Source: Rhizobium sp. BK399
GTDB taxonomy: Bacteria; Pseudomonadota; Alphaproteobacteria; Rhizobiales; Rhizobiaceae
Direction of reading: 5' to 3'
Assembly: GCF_014194695.1 (NCBI RefSeq)
Contig: NZ_JACIAH010000021.1
Location: forward strand, 1-64,000
Length of the DNA stretch: 64,000 nt
The position numbers and the translations under genes are program-made. The notes beneath the pieces were generated by a model. That model had not been told where the DNA came from. It searched no databases and saw nothing but the letters and a program-made list of their open reading frames with translations. This document shows positions 1 to 8,430 of this stretch, piece after piece (position 1 is the stretch's first letter; each line of letters begins with the position of its first letter).

Positions 1-443
1 ATTAGACCTTGCGCGCCGTTCTTCCTGGGCAATCTGGTCGTCGAGCCGCTCGCCGATCCTGATGGTCCGCTTGCGCACGGTGGCATGCGTTTCTGAAGCC
101 CGGCACAGCTCCCAGCGGGGATTGCGCACCTCGACCGTGCCGAACACGGTTCGGATCCGGCGCGTCGTGTAGTCCTTGACCGGCCGGACGTGTGGCAATC
201 CTGGCAGACCCGACGAAAGAGGGAATAGGTCTCCGCCTCGTGGCTCACGACCGCGCCCTGAAGCGCCGCCATGATCTTCTTCCCCGCTTCGATCGACAAG
301 CCGACCTCTCCGTCGAACAGGCGCTCCCAGCTCTTGTCGACGCGCACCTCCCGATGGCAGACGTCGCCGAACTCGTTCTTCCCCTGGATCGTGATCGTCC
401 ACTCCACCGCCACCGTCGCCTCCTTGAGCAAAGCGATGGTCAT
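1..443 (-). pseudogene. ISKra4-family transposase, N-terminal part, frameshifted and cut by the window edge
   Basis: The minus strand from the ATG at 443 encodes the typical N-terminus of ISKra4-type transposases: WTITIQGKNEFGD, then SWERLFDGEVGLSIE, then HEAETYSLFRRVCQDCH. The reading frame breaks near 184-193. There the family sequence continues one frame over (PVKDYTTRRIRTVFGTVEVR, then NPRWELC), as if one base were lost just after the CxxCH motif. Coding resemblance runs to base 1, so the rest of the element lies outside the window. I infer an inactive insertion-sequence copy marking the edge of the accessory region. No terminal inverted repeat could be identified at its left side (444-700). 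Confidence 0.75.
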
Positions 444-708
444 GTACCATTCAGGCCTAACAATCCGTGCTCAACCCCGGAGAAGTTACCGGTCTCCACC
501 GCAAATATCGGCTCAGCATTTGCGCAGCGCATTCATCAGACCTTTAGCACCACCACTGAAACACTATTGGTTCGGGTTCTTTCACAGGCTCCTGCTTTCG
601 CTTTGAGCAACGGCGAAGATTTTATAGATGTTCTGAAGAGCCCATATTTCTTCTTGTCATGGTTGTCTTATGATGATGCGACTGATCGGTTTAACGCGCC
701 GACCGCTG

Positions 709-1149
709 TCAGTGGAAGGATTCGACAAACGCGCGCTGAAAATGGTCGCCAAGCTGAATTCGTTCGGCGGCGACAGCCACGAGTGCCCGACGCAAACGCT
801 GTTCGAAGACGTGGGATTGCGGCTGCCGTAAGCGACCATGCGGGGTTACGCTTTTCATTGTAATGCGATTTCCAAGGCCGGAACGATATTGAGCAAGGGT
901 CAGACCCGCCTTGATGAGCAGTGCGCGAATATCAGGTCTGCGCTCGGCGGCAATGGAAATTCTAAATGCCGAGATGAGCATGCTTTTCGCAACGGGCAAC
1001 TCGATCTCATCGATGAGATCATTTCCGATCTCGTTATCCCTTATGAAAAGCAGGAACTGATCAATGAATTGATTAGCTTCCGCCACCCGCTCATCGACCA
1101 TGTCCTGGTGAAAGCTCTGAGTAGTCTGATCATGGCGGTACAGGCGCAT
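709..1149 (-). CDS. hypothetical protein (146 aa)
   Basis: A 146-residue protein starting at the ATG at 1149. That start is preceded by AAAGGAG with good spacing, which is why it is preferred over the longer frame from 1212. The N-terminal half is rich in hydrophobic and acidic helical segments (MRLYRHDQTTQSFHQDMVDE, then FIDQFLLFIRDNEIGNDLIDE). The rest is basic and ends in a helical tail. No signal peptide, membrane segment or catalytic motif is visible and I do not recognise the family. The overlapping plus-strand frame (838-1164) lacks a ribosome-binding site and is treated as a shadow. It stands alone, convergent with a transposase remnant and divergent from an oxygenase gene. Confidence 0.55.
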   Translation of the reverse strand: MRLYRHDQTTQSFHQDMVDERVAEANQFIDQFLLFIRDNEIGNDLIDEIELPVAKSMLISAFRISIAAERRPDIRALLIKAGLTLAQYRSGLGNRITMKSVTPHGRLRQPQSHVFEQRLRRALVAVAAERIQLGDHFQRAFVESFH

Positions 1150-1547
1150 CTGTGTCTCCTTTAGGGGGGAAACGCTGATGTATGATTTTGGTTCGTCGGG
1201 CGCTGCTGGCAAAACATCCTCACTCGAGTCGAAGCCGCCGGTTGGCGCTCAGGGGAGGCCGTCGCTAAAAGGCGCTTGCTTTTCGGTGAATGCTCGGTCG
1301 GTCGTGATAGCGCCACCTGTGAACACCTGGGACCGAGGCGGCTTGAGCGGCGTTGCTCGTCGAGCCGAGCAGCTTGTCGAAGCCGGCATCTAATTTAGGT
1401 CTCCGATCCCCTGCTCGCGTATTTGTTTCGCTTCAAGCTACGCTTGCGAAATGGTTTTCCCGTAATCGGTGCGCCTGGCGCAGGTTACACCGTTCCCGCG
1501 GTGCGCATTATGCCTATGATCCCCTGAAGCCATCTTCAGGAACCGCA
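1150..1547. other. intergenic region, no convincing gene
   Basis: Nearly 400 bases between a minus-strand hypothetical gene and the plus-strand oxygenase, so it must hold two divergent promoters. A 71-codon frame (1178-1393, plus) has a purine-rich stretch 8-12 bases before its ATG, but its composition is not convincingly protein-like and no family is recognised. No clear operator or hairpin was seen. Confidence 0.4.
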
Positions 1548-2591
1548 ATGACGACAGCTTCTCCAGTCGCGCCCTTGGCCATGTTGCCAACATTGGACCT
1601 TTCGAAATTCCACGCCGGTCCCGGCGAGCGCCTGGCCTTCATCGCAGATCTCCGCCACATTCTGCATGCCCATGGCTTCTTCTACCTCAAAGGGCATGGC
1701 GTTGATCCAGAGCTTATCGGGGACGTCTTAGCGACTGCGAAACGTTTCTTCGCGCTCCCAATGGAGGAGAAGCTCAAGATCGAAATGCTGAAGTCGCCGC
1801 ACTTCCGGGGCTACAATAGAGCCGGGCAGGAACGCACGCGTGGTGCGCAGGACTGGCGCGAACAACTCGACATCAACACCGAAGCCGTCGCAACTGACAT
1901 TGGGCCGGACTCGCCGCCATGGAAGTGGCTCCAGGGGCCGAACCAGTGGCCGGAAGCGCTACCCGAGTTACGGCCGCTTCTTCTGGCGTACCAAGCGGAA
2001 GTAACGCGCATCGGCATCGACATTCTCAGGGCTATCGCCGCGGCACTGGACCAGCCCGAGGGCGTCTTCGCGCAGATCTATGAACCTCAGCCGTCTCAGC
2101 TCCTCAAGATCATTCGCTACCCGGGACGGGATGTCGCGGAGACCGATCAGGGCGTCGGCGCGCACAAGGACGGCGGCTTCGTTACGGTGCTGCTGCAGGA
2201 CACGACGCCGGGTTTGCGTGTTCGTGCCGAGGACGGGGAGTGGGTCAGTGTGCCGCCGGTGGCCGATACATTTGTGATCAACACTGGCGAACTCCTGGAA
2301 CTCGCGACGAACGGGTTCGTGCGCGCGGATGTTCATGAGGTGGTCGCCCCGCCGCCTGGTGTCGAGCGCTTTTCGGTGGCGTTCTTCCTGGGATCCCGAC
2401 CGGATGCAACGATACCGGTCATCGAGCTACCTGATGAGCTGAAACGGTCCGAGCGCGGAGTTTCAGTCGATCCGTTGAATCCGATCTTCCGCGAGGTTGG
2501 GATCAATCAACTTAAAAGCAGGCTTCGATCACATCCAGACGTCGCAGCGGCGCATCATGCCGAACTGGTCCGAATGATCCTGGAGCAGTGA
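1548..2591 (+). CDS. 2-oxoglutarate/Fe(II)-dependent oxygenase, isopenicillin N synthase-like
   Basis: A 347-residue soluble dioxygenase of the isopenicillin N synthase-like superfamily. The N-terminal DIOX_N region (about 14-130) contains HGFFYLKGHG and FFALPMEEK. The C-terminal jelly roll carries the iron ligands H206 and D208 (GAHKDGG) and distal H263 (DVHEVV), plus the 2-oxoglutarate-binding pair R274-x-S276 (RFSVAFF). All catalytic residues are present, so it should be active; the substrate cannot be told from sequence. The ATG at 1548 is chosen because it follows AGGA and begins the family alignment. The frame stays open upstream to 1353 with no family resemblance. It has no co-directional partner immediately downstream. 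Confidence 0.88.
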   Translation: MTTASPVAPLAMLPTLDLSKFHAGPGERLAFIADLRHILHAHGFFYLKGHGVDPELIGDVLATAKRFFALPMEEKLKIEMLKSPHFRGYNRAGQERTRGAQDWREQLDINTEAVATDIGPDSPPWKWLQGPNQWPEALPELRPLLLAYQAEVTRIGIDILRAIAAALDQPEGVFAQIYEPQPSQLLKIIRYPGRDVAETDQGVGAHKDGGFVTVLLQDTTPGLRVRAEDGEWVSVPPVADTFVINTGELLELATNGFVRADVHEVVAPPPGVERFSVAFFLGSRPDATIPVIELPDELKRSERGVSVDPLNPIFREVGINQLKSRLRSHPDVAAAHHAELVRMILEQ

Positions 2592-2792
2592 CGAGCCTAA
2601 TCGCGATAACCATTTGGCAAGCCTCTGGACCTGCCGGCAAATTGGGGGCACGGCTCGCGGAGGTCGGTCGCCAACTTCAATTGCTTACTCGGCGAGCTCT
2701 GCGCCACGCAACCGTTCTTAGCGCCTTTCGGTCCGTATTTGATCTCGCTCAAAGAATTCTGCGTGATGTGAGTTACTCTCTAATCCGCTCGG

Positions 2793-3134
2793 TTACGACC
2801 CGTTCCCGAGCCCCGAGAGCTTGGCCCGTTTCTGAAGACGGGTCAAGACTTGTTCAAGGAGCGCGAACATGTCTGTCAGGTTCTCACAGCATTTCTGAAA
2901 TCCTCTGGAGACGGTGGTGTCGTTCTTCTCGAGAATGAAGGCGAGCAGCGAACCGTCATCGTCGAACGCGAAGCATTGCTGGAATTTGCGTCGCCCCGCA
3001 GGGCAGACGAGTGCCGGTTGCAGCAGAGCATTGGACCGATCTGTGAAATAGCGGCTGCGAAATTGAGACAGCGCACGATCGGACCCTATGAGCGTATTCG
3101 GATCCGTGGCAGTGATGTCGTAAACTGGAAGCAT
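2793..3134 (-). CDS. hypothetical protein (113 aa)
   Basis: An open frame of 113 residues on the minus strand with sensible codon use and an ordinary mixed composition (for example KFQQCFAFDDDGSLLAFILE). No ribosome-binding site is obvious before the ATG at 3134, and a plus-strand frame (2850-3167) covers almost the same bases, so the coding strand is not certain. No family, signal peptide or membrane segment is recognised. It could be a remnant of a larger gene, since the surrounding 2.6-3.9 kb is otherwise poor in genes. Confidence 0.35.
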   Translation of the reverse strand: MLPVYDITATDPNTLIGSDRALSQFRSRYFTDRSNALLQPALVCPAGRRKFQQCFAFDDDGSLLAFILEKNDTTVSRGFQKCCENLTDMFALLEQVLTRLQKRAKLSGLGNGS

Positions 3135-3478
3135 ACGGCGGAAATCCCGTTTCAGGACCGCATCTGAGACCCCAACGGCGGGTAGGCAACGTGAAGATCA
3201 TTCGGGATATGGGCGGCGACTTTTGTTGTTGACGCCGAGCAAGTCGCGTCGAGGTTCGGTTTATCACAGGGTGCCATGCGACATAACATGAGCGGGGCGC
3301 GCTCGTCAGCATCGCCGAAATGGCGACTGGCGAAGACGGAGGGAACTGCCGTTTATCCCTGCGCGTCGGGAACCGGATATGGCGGGTGTCATCGGGCTGA
3401 CGCAGGAGGATGGGCACCAGCGGATACTATGGCCGAACGGATTCACGTGCACTGCACGAGTGGACGCCAGTAACGCTT
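3135..3478. other. intergenic region, no gene seen
   Basis: About 340 bases with only short, overlapping, mutually incompatible open frames and no ribosome-binding sites. I could not recognise decayed coding sequence or a regulatory motif here. Confidence 0.4.
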
Positions 3479-3595
3479 CTATAGGAAGAACTGACATCCG
3501 AACGAAACCGCGGCGATTGCCAGTGGCATTGTTAGCGCCATGGCAATGCTTTGCCAATCGGAAGGATATTCGACAGCGCGGTATTTCAAGTTCAT
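3479..3595 (-). CDS. possible small single-pass membrane peptide (38 aa)
   Basis: The minus-strand ATG at 3595 is preceded by CGGGAG with about 8 bases spacing and opens a 38-codon frame. The product has a polar N-terminus (MNLKYRAVEYPSDWQ) and then one hydrophobic stretch (SIAMALTMPLAIAAVSFG) ending QFFL. This is the layout of a small inner-membrane peptide. The longer frame from 3874 has no start signal and non-protein-like composition upstream, so the short version is preferred. No homologue is known to me; the call rests on the start signal and the membrane segment only. Confidence 0.35.
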   Translation of the reverse strand: MNLKYRAVEYPSDWQSIAMALTMPLAIAAVSFGCQFFL

Positions 3596-3963
3596 ATCAG
3601 ATACTCCCGTACACAGGTATGAGCCTATCGGGTTCGCTGGCGATGTCTTCTCAAAATAAGTTTCTTGCTGAAATCTCAAGCGATGATGGGCATCCTGGTA
3701 GCGTGCCCGGTGCCCATGAATCACGCTAGACGTTGGCATTCCAGCGGCTGACTGGGGGCGCACTGCGCAGAAAGGTCTCCGCGCAACATGTTCGTCCCTC
3801 TCGCCAATTTCTGCGTTTCGATTTCGAGGGATGCCATGAAGAGTATCCATGCTTGTCGCCGTACTTGTCAGCACGCTTCACCTGTGCCTGAACTGCTAGC
3901 GATCGCTCACTTTCGAAATACTGCCGTGGCAAGTGATATTAAGTTCTCGGTATTTTATGACCT
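3596..3963. other. intergenic region, no gene seen
   Basis: About 370 bases between a possible small peptide gene and the DUF2934 pseudogene. A minus-strand frame (3726-3932) would need a TTG start without a ribosome-binding site and is not supported. No hairpin or repeat was noticed. Confidence 0.4.
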
Positions 3964-4329
3964 ATGAGCGAGCTAAGGACAGTGAGCCAAAGCAACCGCG
4001 CCGCGAGAAGCGGTCGACGCATCAAATCCATCCCAACAAGGATCCGCCCGAATGGTCGGAGTGGTATTTGTGTTACCGAACGGATCCGGCTTCGCGCCTA
4101 CTCAATCTGGGAAGCCGAGGGCAGCCCGGAAAATCGGCACGAAGACCATTGACTTCAGGCCGAACACGAGATCCTCCACGAGTTCGATATCCTCGAGGGA
4201 GACGACGTGCCCAGCCTTGCAGCCCTTCGGGAAGCTGCTCGCGAGCACACCGACACTTTCCTCGTTCTGGCCGACCTCATCGACGCCGATCAGCGCGAGG
4301 CGGCGTCAGGTACGCGCGAGCAACCATAG
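3964..4329 (+). pseudogene. DUF2934-domain protein interrupted by an in-frame TGA
   Basis: The frame contains the DUF2934 signature TERIRLRAYSIWEAEGSP followed by ENRHEDH. It then meets TGA at 4150-4152, where this family normally has Trp (…EDHWxQAE…). The same frame continues without interruption after the stop (LQAEHEILHEFDILEGDD and onwards) to TAG at 4327-4329. The continuation reads like the normal family C-terminus, so a single TGG-to-TGA change would explain the break. The true start is uncertain; the ATG at 3964 has no clear ribosome-binding site. It sits just upstream of the DUF599 gene on the same strand. Confidence 0.65.
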
Positions 4330-4413
4330 CGGCGAGTGCTTCGGCCAGGGGGCGTCTCTTGGAGAAAACCGACACCCGCGATAGGGTGCCGACAAACTCG
4401 GCCGGGGAACCTC

Positions 4414-5106
4414 ATGGACGCGCTCAATATAGCTGCGATCGCCTTTTTCATATTGGTCTGGATTGCAATCGAGCCGTTGATGGCATTGGGCTGGCCGCGG
4501 CCCAACGACAGCCTTTCAGTCGACATGGTCCGCGTGCGATCTGCGTGGATGCGGGAGACCTTAACCCGCGACAACAACTTCATCGGCGACGCCGCCATCC
4601 TGGGGCACACGATCAACTCGGCGTCCTTCTTCGGATCCGCGAACCTGATCATCATCGTCGGCCTCAGCGGCGCGCTCTTCATGGAGCCGAACTACGGCAA
4701 CGGAAACGGTCTCATCGCAATGTTCGCGGCCAAGGATCCCGCATGGCTGTTCCAGACGAAAGTCCTGCTGATCATCGCGACGCTTCTGCGTGGGCTGTCC
4801 GATTTCATCTGGGCTGTGCGGCAGCTCAACTATTGTCTTGCCGCAATCGGCGCCAGTCCATCGCGGCAGGAGGAGCGCGATATCGCGGCATGGACGGAAG
4901 CGCTGACGATGGTCCTCAACCCGGCACTCCGATCGTTCAGCGTCGGCGTCCGCTCCTATTACTTCACTGTGGCGGCGGCGTTCTGGTTTCTTGGACCAAT
5001 TCCATTCGCGATGGCCACTGTGCTCGGTGTTTGCCTGCTAATATGGCGCCAATCTTGGTCAGATACCGCGAAGGGGATTATGGCCATTCGCAAGCTGTTA
5101 GACTGA
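4414..5106 (+). CDS. DUF599-family integral membrane protein
   Basis: A 230-residue inner-membrane protein of the DUF599 family, whose function is unknown. Visible membrane segments are near residues 4-25, 70-90, 105-125 (KVLLIIATLLRGLSDFIWAV) and 185-215. The family's typical SVDMVRVRSAWM, NFIGDAAILGHTINSASFFG and LNYCLAAIGA blocks are all present. The ATG at 4414 follows GGGGA and begins the first membrane segment, so it is preferred over the longer frame from 4336. Length is normal for the family. Its only co-directional neighbour is the broken DUF2934 gene upstream. Confidence 0.82.
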   Translation: MDALNIAAIAFFILVWIAIEPLMALGWPRPNDSLSVDMVRVRSAWMRETLTRDNNFIGDAAILGHTINSASFFGSANLIIIVGLSGALFMEPNYGNGNGLIAMFAAKDPAWLFQTKVLLIIATLLRGLSDFIWAVRQLNYCLAAIGASPSRQEERDIAAWTEALTMVLNPALRSFSVGVRSYYFTVAAAFWFLGPIPFAMATVLGVCLLIWRQSWSDTAKGIMAIRKLLD

Positions 5107-5165
5107 GCTCCGTACAGCGCCTGGCAAATAGCGCGCGGTTACTGACCATGATCCGGTTAATCACT

Positions 5166-5339
5166 TCAAGATCTTGGAGCTGGGGGCGGGGCGGGACATG
5201 ACCCCCAGACAGACTGGCGACGTGTCGCAAACCCCTTCCACTTCGGCGACCAGAACGGAATCAGACCGGGCGTCAGGGCCGCTCCGATGGGTGCCACTTC
5301 CCGACCGTCGGACTTCGAACCTTCCTTTTCAGAACCCAT
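5166..5339 (-). CDS. possible small protein (57 aa) with strong ribosome-binding site
   Basis: The minus-strand ATG at 5339 is preceded by AGGAGG with about 8 bases spacing, the strongest Shine-Dalgarno match in this part of the window. The product starts with a charged segment (MGSEKEGSKSDGREVAPIG), has a short hydrophobic patch (AALTPGLIPFW), and ends basic and proline-rich. It lies 67 bases downstream of the aldehyde dehydrogenase gene on the same strand and could be co-transcribed with it. No family is recognised. Translation is suggested by the start signal only. Confidence 0.4.
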   Translation of the reverse strand: MGSEKEGSKSDGREVAPIGAALTPGLIPFWSPKWKGFATRRQSVWGSCPAPPPAPRS

Positions 5340-5406
5340 GGGGATTTCCTCCTGCGCCTCAACGTGCAGGAGGTTCGAAGGTTCGGATCGGCGTCGCTCG
5401 ATTACC

Positions 5407-6942
5407 TCAGATTTTTTGATCCCTGAGCGCACCAGGCAGGATCCCGGTCGGGAAATCTTGATAACAGACAGGCCTTAGGAAGCGGTAGATAGCAAGCGTG
5501 CCCACGGAAGTGGATCTGCCATCTGCGGTGGCCGGGTAGGGGCCGCCGTGGACCATCGCCGGAGACACCTCCACTCCAGTCCCGAAACCGTTGACCAGCA
5601 GGCGGCCTGCGAGCATCTCAAGCTTTGGAACGAGACGACCAGCGTCGGCCTCGTCGTCGTTGTCGATGAAAAGCGCGACCGTCAGCTGTCCTTCGAGTGC
5701 ATCGATGACGGCCTCAAGCTGCGCAAGGTCGGGGCAGCGAACTATAAGGCCTGCGGCGCCGAATACCTCGTCCTGAAGCTCTTCGTGAGCAAGAAAAGCT
5801 GTCGATGTCGTCTCAAACAGTGCTGCCGCACCCTCGAACTCGCTGCCGGGCTTTCCCGATGCGACGGCTCGCACTTCCGGATGGGCCCGAAGCCGTGCTA
5901 CTCCTTCGCAGAACGTCCGCGCGATCGATGGGGTAAGCATCGCCTGCGGCGCGACTGCCGGGAGAAGTTCTGTGGTCTTCGCGATGAAGGCATCGAGAGC
6001 TTCACCATCTACAGCAAGGAGCAGACCGGGGTTGGTGCAGAACTGTCCAGCGCCTAGGATCAACGAGGAAACGAAGGCTTTCGCGACGCCCTCGACGTTC
6101 CTCGCGAGCGCGTTCGGAAACAGAATGACAGGGTTGATGCTACTCATCTCGGCGTAGACCGGGATGGGCTGCCGCCGCTTCGACGCGATGTCCATCAACG
6201 CCGTGCCGCCGCGACGTGATCCGGTAAAGCCCACGGCGCGAATTCTGTGATCGGCGACGAGCCTCTGACCGACCTCGAAGCCTGTGTCGAAGAGCAGCGA
6301 AAAGGTGCCGGGATGAAGACCGCTGGCGGCGACAGCCCGCTGGGCGGCGCGCCCCACCAGTTCCGATGTGCCCGGATGGGCCGAGTGCGCCTTGACGACG
6401 ACAGGGCAGCCAGCGGCGAGCGCCGACGCAGTGTCCCCACCAGCAACGGAAAAAGCGAGTGGGAAATTGGACGCGCCGAAGACTGCCACAGGTCCGACCG
6501 GAATGTTGCGAAGCCGCAGGTCGGGCTTAGGAACGGGCGTTCGAGAAGGATCCGCAGCGTCGAAGCGGAGTTCCTGGAAGCGCCCGGCACGGACTTCCCG
6601 TGCGAACAATCGAAGCTGCCCAGTAGTGCGGTTCCTCTCGCCCTCAAGCCTCCCGCGGGGTAGTCCGGTTTCTGACATGGCGCGGACGATCAGTTCGTCG
6701 CCGATTGCCTCGATCTCGGCAGCAATCTTCTCAAGGAAAGCAGCTCTGCTTTCGAGATCGGTCTCACGGTACGATGCAAAGGCTTCCCACGCTTGCATCG
6801 CGGCCGCGTCAACCTGATTGGGTGACGCGCCGCCGAACGACACAGGAAGTGCCTGCCCGGTCGCTGCCTCAGTTGCGTGGAACTGGCTGTTCGAGCCGCG
6901 CTCTTCCTTCCCCGCAACCAGCAGGCTTCCGTTCAGTGTCAT
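5407..6942 (-). CDS. aldehyde dehydrogenase (NADP+), 2,5-dioxovalerate (alpha-ketoglutarate semialdehyde) dehydrogenase type
   Basis: A 511-residue aldehyde dehydrogenase of the ketoglutarate-semialdehyde group, which oxidises 2,5-dioxovalerate to 2-oxoglutarate in pentose, glucarate and hydroxyproline catabolism. Family landmarks are IPVGPVAVFGASNFPLAFS (147-165), VGFTGSRRGG, the catalytic Glu in YAEMSSINPV (E265) and the nucleophile in GAGQFCTNPG (C302). The C-terminus has the usual NGFGTGVEV and HGGPYPA blocks. Full length with no defect. No sugar-acid genes lie next to it; it is an orphan copy facing away from the nitrile hydratase operon's end, so its physiological aldehyde is inferred from the subfamily only. 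Confidence 0.88.
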   Translation of the reverse strand: MTLNGSLLVAGKEERGSNSQFHATEAATGQALPVSFGGASPNQVDAAAMQAWEAFASYRETDLESRAAFLEKIAAEIEAIGDELIVRAMSETGLPRGRLEGERNRTTGQLRLFAREVRAGRFQELRFDAADPSRTPVPKPDLRLRNIPVGPVAVFGASNFPLAFSVAGGDTASALAAGCPVVVKAHSAHPGTSELVGRAAQRAVAASGLHPGTFSLLFDTGFEVGQRLVADHRIRAVGFTGSRRGGTALMDIASKRRQPIPVYAEMSSINPVILFPNALARNVEGVAKAFVSSLILGAGQFCTNPGLLLAVDGEALDAFIAKTTELLPAVAPQAMLTPSIARTFCEGVARLRAHPEVRAVASGKPGSEFEGAAALFETTSTAFLAHEELQDEVFGAAGLIVRCPDLAQLEAVIDALEGQLTVALFIDNDDEADAGRLVPKLEMLAGRLLVNGFGTGVEVSPAMVHGGPYPATADGRSTSVGTLAIYRFLRPVCYQDFPTGILPGALRDQKI

Positions 6943-7227
6943 GACCGATGTCCTTTCAGAAATTGTTGAATCGCCGATATAGGGATCCAGTTGGCTGTTT
7001 TCAGCCTAGCTAGGCAGCCTTTCCTTTCGGCAACAGATGCCCCTCACGGCTAGCTCCTAGTGCGGACGAGATTTGAAGCCTGCTCTAATTACTCAGAGCA
7101 TTGAACAGAATGGCCTGGAGGGCCGCAGTACGACTGTCGATCGTCGGTGTCTCCGCAATGTAAGACCGACCGCCTACGTTTCACTCTCAGTCCGGACAAT
7201 ACGCCAAAGTTGGGGTATCGGCCCGCC

Positions 7228-7461
7228 TCACTGCAGCCGCGCGCAGCAACGAAACGGCAGCTCCGCTACTAGCTTGCCGTTGCAGTCCGTAATCTCAAAC
7301 GTCATGTCGCCAACGGACTCGTCCAGGGTGATTGCCTCGGCGACAATACGGCGGGCAACCGCAATCGCTTCCGCTACGCAATCCTTCGCCTGGATCTCGA
7401 TGCCCTCGTAATCTGGGTCGATTACTTCTGCGACGCGAATGTGGAAATGAAACCTACTCAT
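7228..7461 (-). CDS. DUF6894-family small protein (77 aa)
   Basis: A small soluble protein of the DUF6894 type common in rhizobia. It begins MSRFHFHIRVAEVIDPDYEG, has an alpha-helical middle (CVAEAIAVARRIVAEA) and ends with a beta strand (MTFEITDCNGKLVAELPF), the usual family layout. The ATG at 7461 overlaps the stop region of the upstream NTF2-like gene by 8 bases, pointing to translational coupling, and it is preferred over the longer frame from 7575. It is the last gene of the nitrile hydratase-like operon. Function of the family is unknown. Confidence 0.72.
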   Translation of the reverse strand: MSRFHFHIRVAEVIDPDYEGIEIQAKDCVAEAIAVARRIVAEAITLDESVGDMTFEITDCNGKLVAELPFRCCARLQ

Positions 7462-7852
7462 CGAGGACGTCGCCTCCCCATGGATTGTTGACGACGGCGA
7501 CCCACCGGCCATCGGCCTGAAGAGTGAGCACGTCCGCGGTCGTTCTACTGACTTCTTCCGTGGAGGGCGCGCCATCTATGATGTAGCGGGCAGTCCATCG
7601 CGCATGGTGAAGGGCGATATTGCCCCGCTGGATCACGACGCGGTCGTCGACCACCAGGAAGCGAAGGCGCCGCGCGAGTCCAACGAAGCCGTCACCTATC
7701 GCGGCCCGACCGACTGCCTGCCTGTCTGGCTCGACCAGCAGCACGCCGTTCTCTGCGAAGTGAGCGGCAGCCTCGTCGACGCGACCGCACTGCCACATGT
7801 CGCGGATCGCCAACATCGTCTCCGCAGGGGTCATCACGCACTTCGTTCTCAC
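7454..7852 (-). CDS. NTF2-like protein of the YybH/SgcJ-EcaC (DUF4440) type
   Basis: A 132-residue NTF2-fold protein. Recognisable parts are the N-terminal helix region (MTPAETMLAIRDMWQCGRVD), the core strand VLLVEPDRQAVGRAAI and the C-terminal LQADGRWVAVVNNPWG typical of SgcJ/EcaC-like proteins. GTG at 7852 is chosen because AAGGAGG precedes it at about 5 bases. The frame continues upstream to 7885 without a start signal. The gene lies between cytochrome P460 and the DUF6894 gene, overlapping the latter by 8 bases, so it belongs to the same operon. Proteins of this fold bind small ligands or act as small enzymes; the role here is unknown. Confidence 0.75.
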   Translation of the reverse strand: MRTKCVMTPAETMLAIRDMWQCGRVDEAAAHFAENGVLLVEPDRQAVGRAAIGDGFVGLARRLRFLVVDDRVVIQRGNIALHHARWTARYIIDGAPSTEEVSRTTADVLTLQADGRWVAVVNNPWGGDVLDE

Positions 7853-7881
7853 GGCAACCTCCTTAGCTCGGCATGATGGCC

Positions 7882-8397
7882 TCACGGCGAATAGTGGCTG
7901 AACACGAAGTCTTTCGATGCGTCGAGCTTCACGTGGCAGGCAAAGCAGCTCTTGATCAGCGGTTCGCTTGGGTTAGCGACGCCATTCTCGAACTGACCGT
8001 AGCCCCAGCCACCCGTGTCGGCGTATGTCTTCGAATCCTTCACCGAGAACTGCACATTGGTCGGGTCGCCGGCGACGAAGGATTGCGGCGCCGGGAAGAC
8101 CTTGTCGTTCTCCGGAGACGATTGGTAGACGTAGGCGAGCCTCGCGATGATGGCGCCATCCGGAAACGGCCTCGTTCCTTCTCGAAATGCCTTGATCGCG
8201 ATGTCGTTGCCGAGGACCGCTCGGATGTCGTTGTTCTTGCCAGCTTCGTGCGCGACTGTGATCAGCCGCCATTCCCTATATTCTTTGGGAATCTTCACTC
8301 CGTAGATCGGCGAGGCGTCGCCTGTCAGGCCGCTGGTCGCAGCAGCAGAGGTGCCGAGGATGACAAGTGCTGAGACCGCTAGCTTCGTTTTCGACAT
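7882..8397 (-). CDS. cytochrome P460-family c-type haem protein, exported
   Basis: A 171-residue periplasmic cytochrome of the P460 family. An N-terminal signal peptide (MSKTKLAVSALVILGTSAAA, cleavage near residue 23) is followed by the family sequences YREWRLITVAHEAG and RLAYVYQSSPEN. The haem-binding CFACH is at 151-155 close to the C-terminus. Known P460 cytochromes carry a lysine-crosslinked haem and oxidise hydroxylamine or react with nitric oxide; many relatives have unknown substrates. ATG at 8397 is preferred because GAAGGAG precedes it at 6 bases. It is co-transcribed with an aquaporin-family channel and a nitrile hydratase-like enzyme, a combination I do not know from the literature. 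Confidence 0.85.
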   Translation of the reverse strand: MSKTKLAVSALVILGTSAAATSGLTGDASPIYGVKIPKEYREWRLITVAHEAGKNNDIRAVLGNDIAIKAFREGTRPFPDGAIIARLAYVYQSSPENDKVFPAPQSFVAGDPTNVQFSVKDSKTYADTGGWGYGQFENGVANPSEPLIKSCFACHVKLDASKDFVFSHYSP

Positions 8398-8430
8398 CAC
8401 ATTCTCCTTCGGGATCTTGCTGGGCGCCGA

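Noticed and set aside
838..1164. 108-codon plus-strand frame overlapping the 146-aa hypothetical
   Set aside because: No ribosome-binding site, whereas the minus-strand gene has AAAGGAG before its ATG.
3933..5201. 422-codon plus-strand frame
   Set aside because: Arg/Pro-rich shadow of the DUF2934 pseudogene and the DUF599 gene in another frame.
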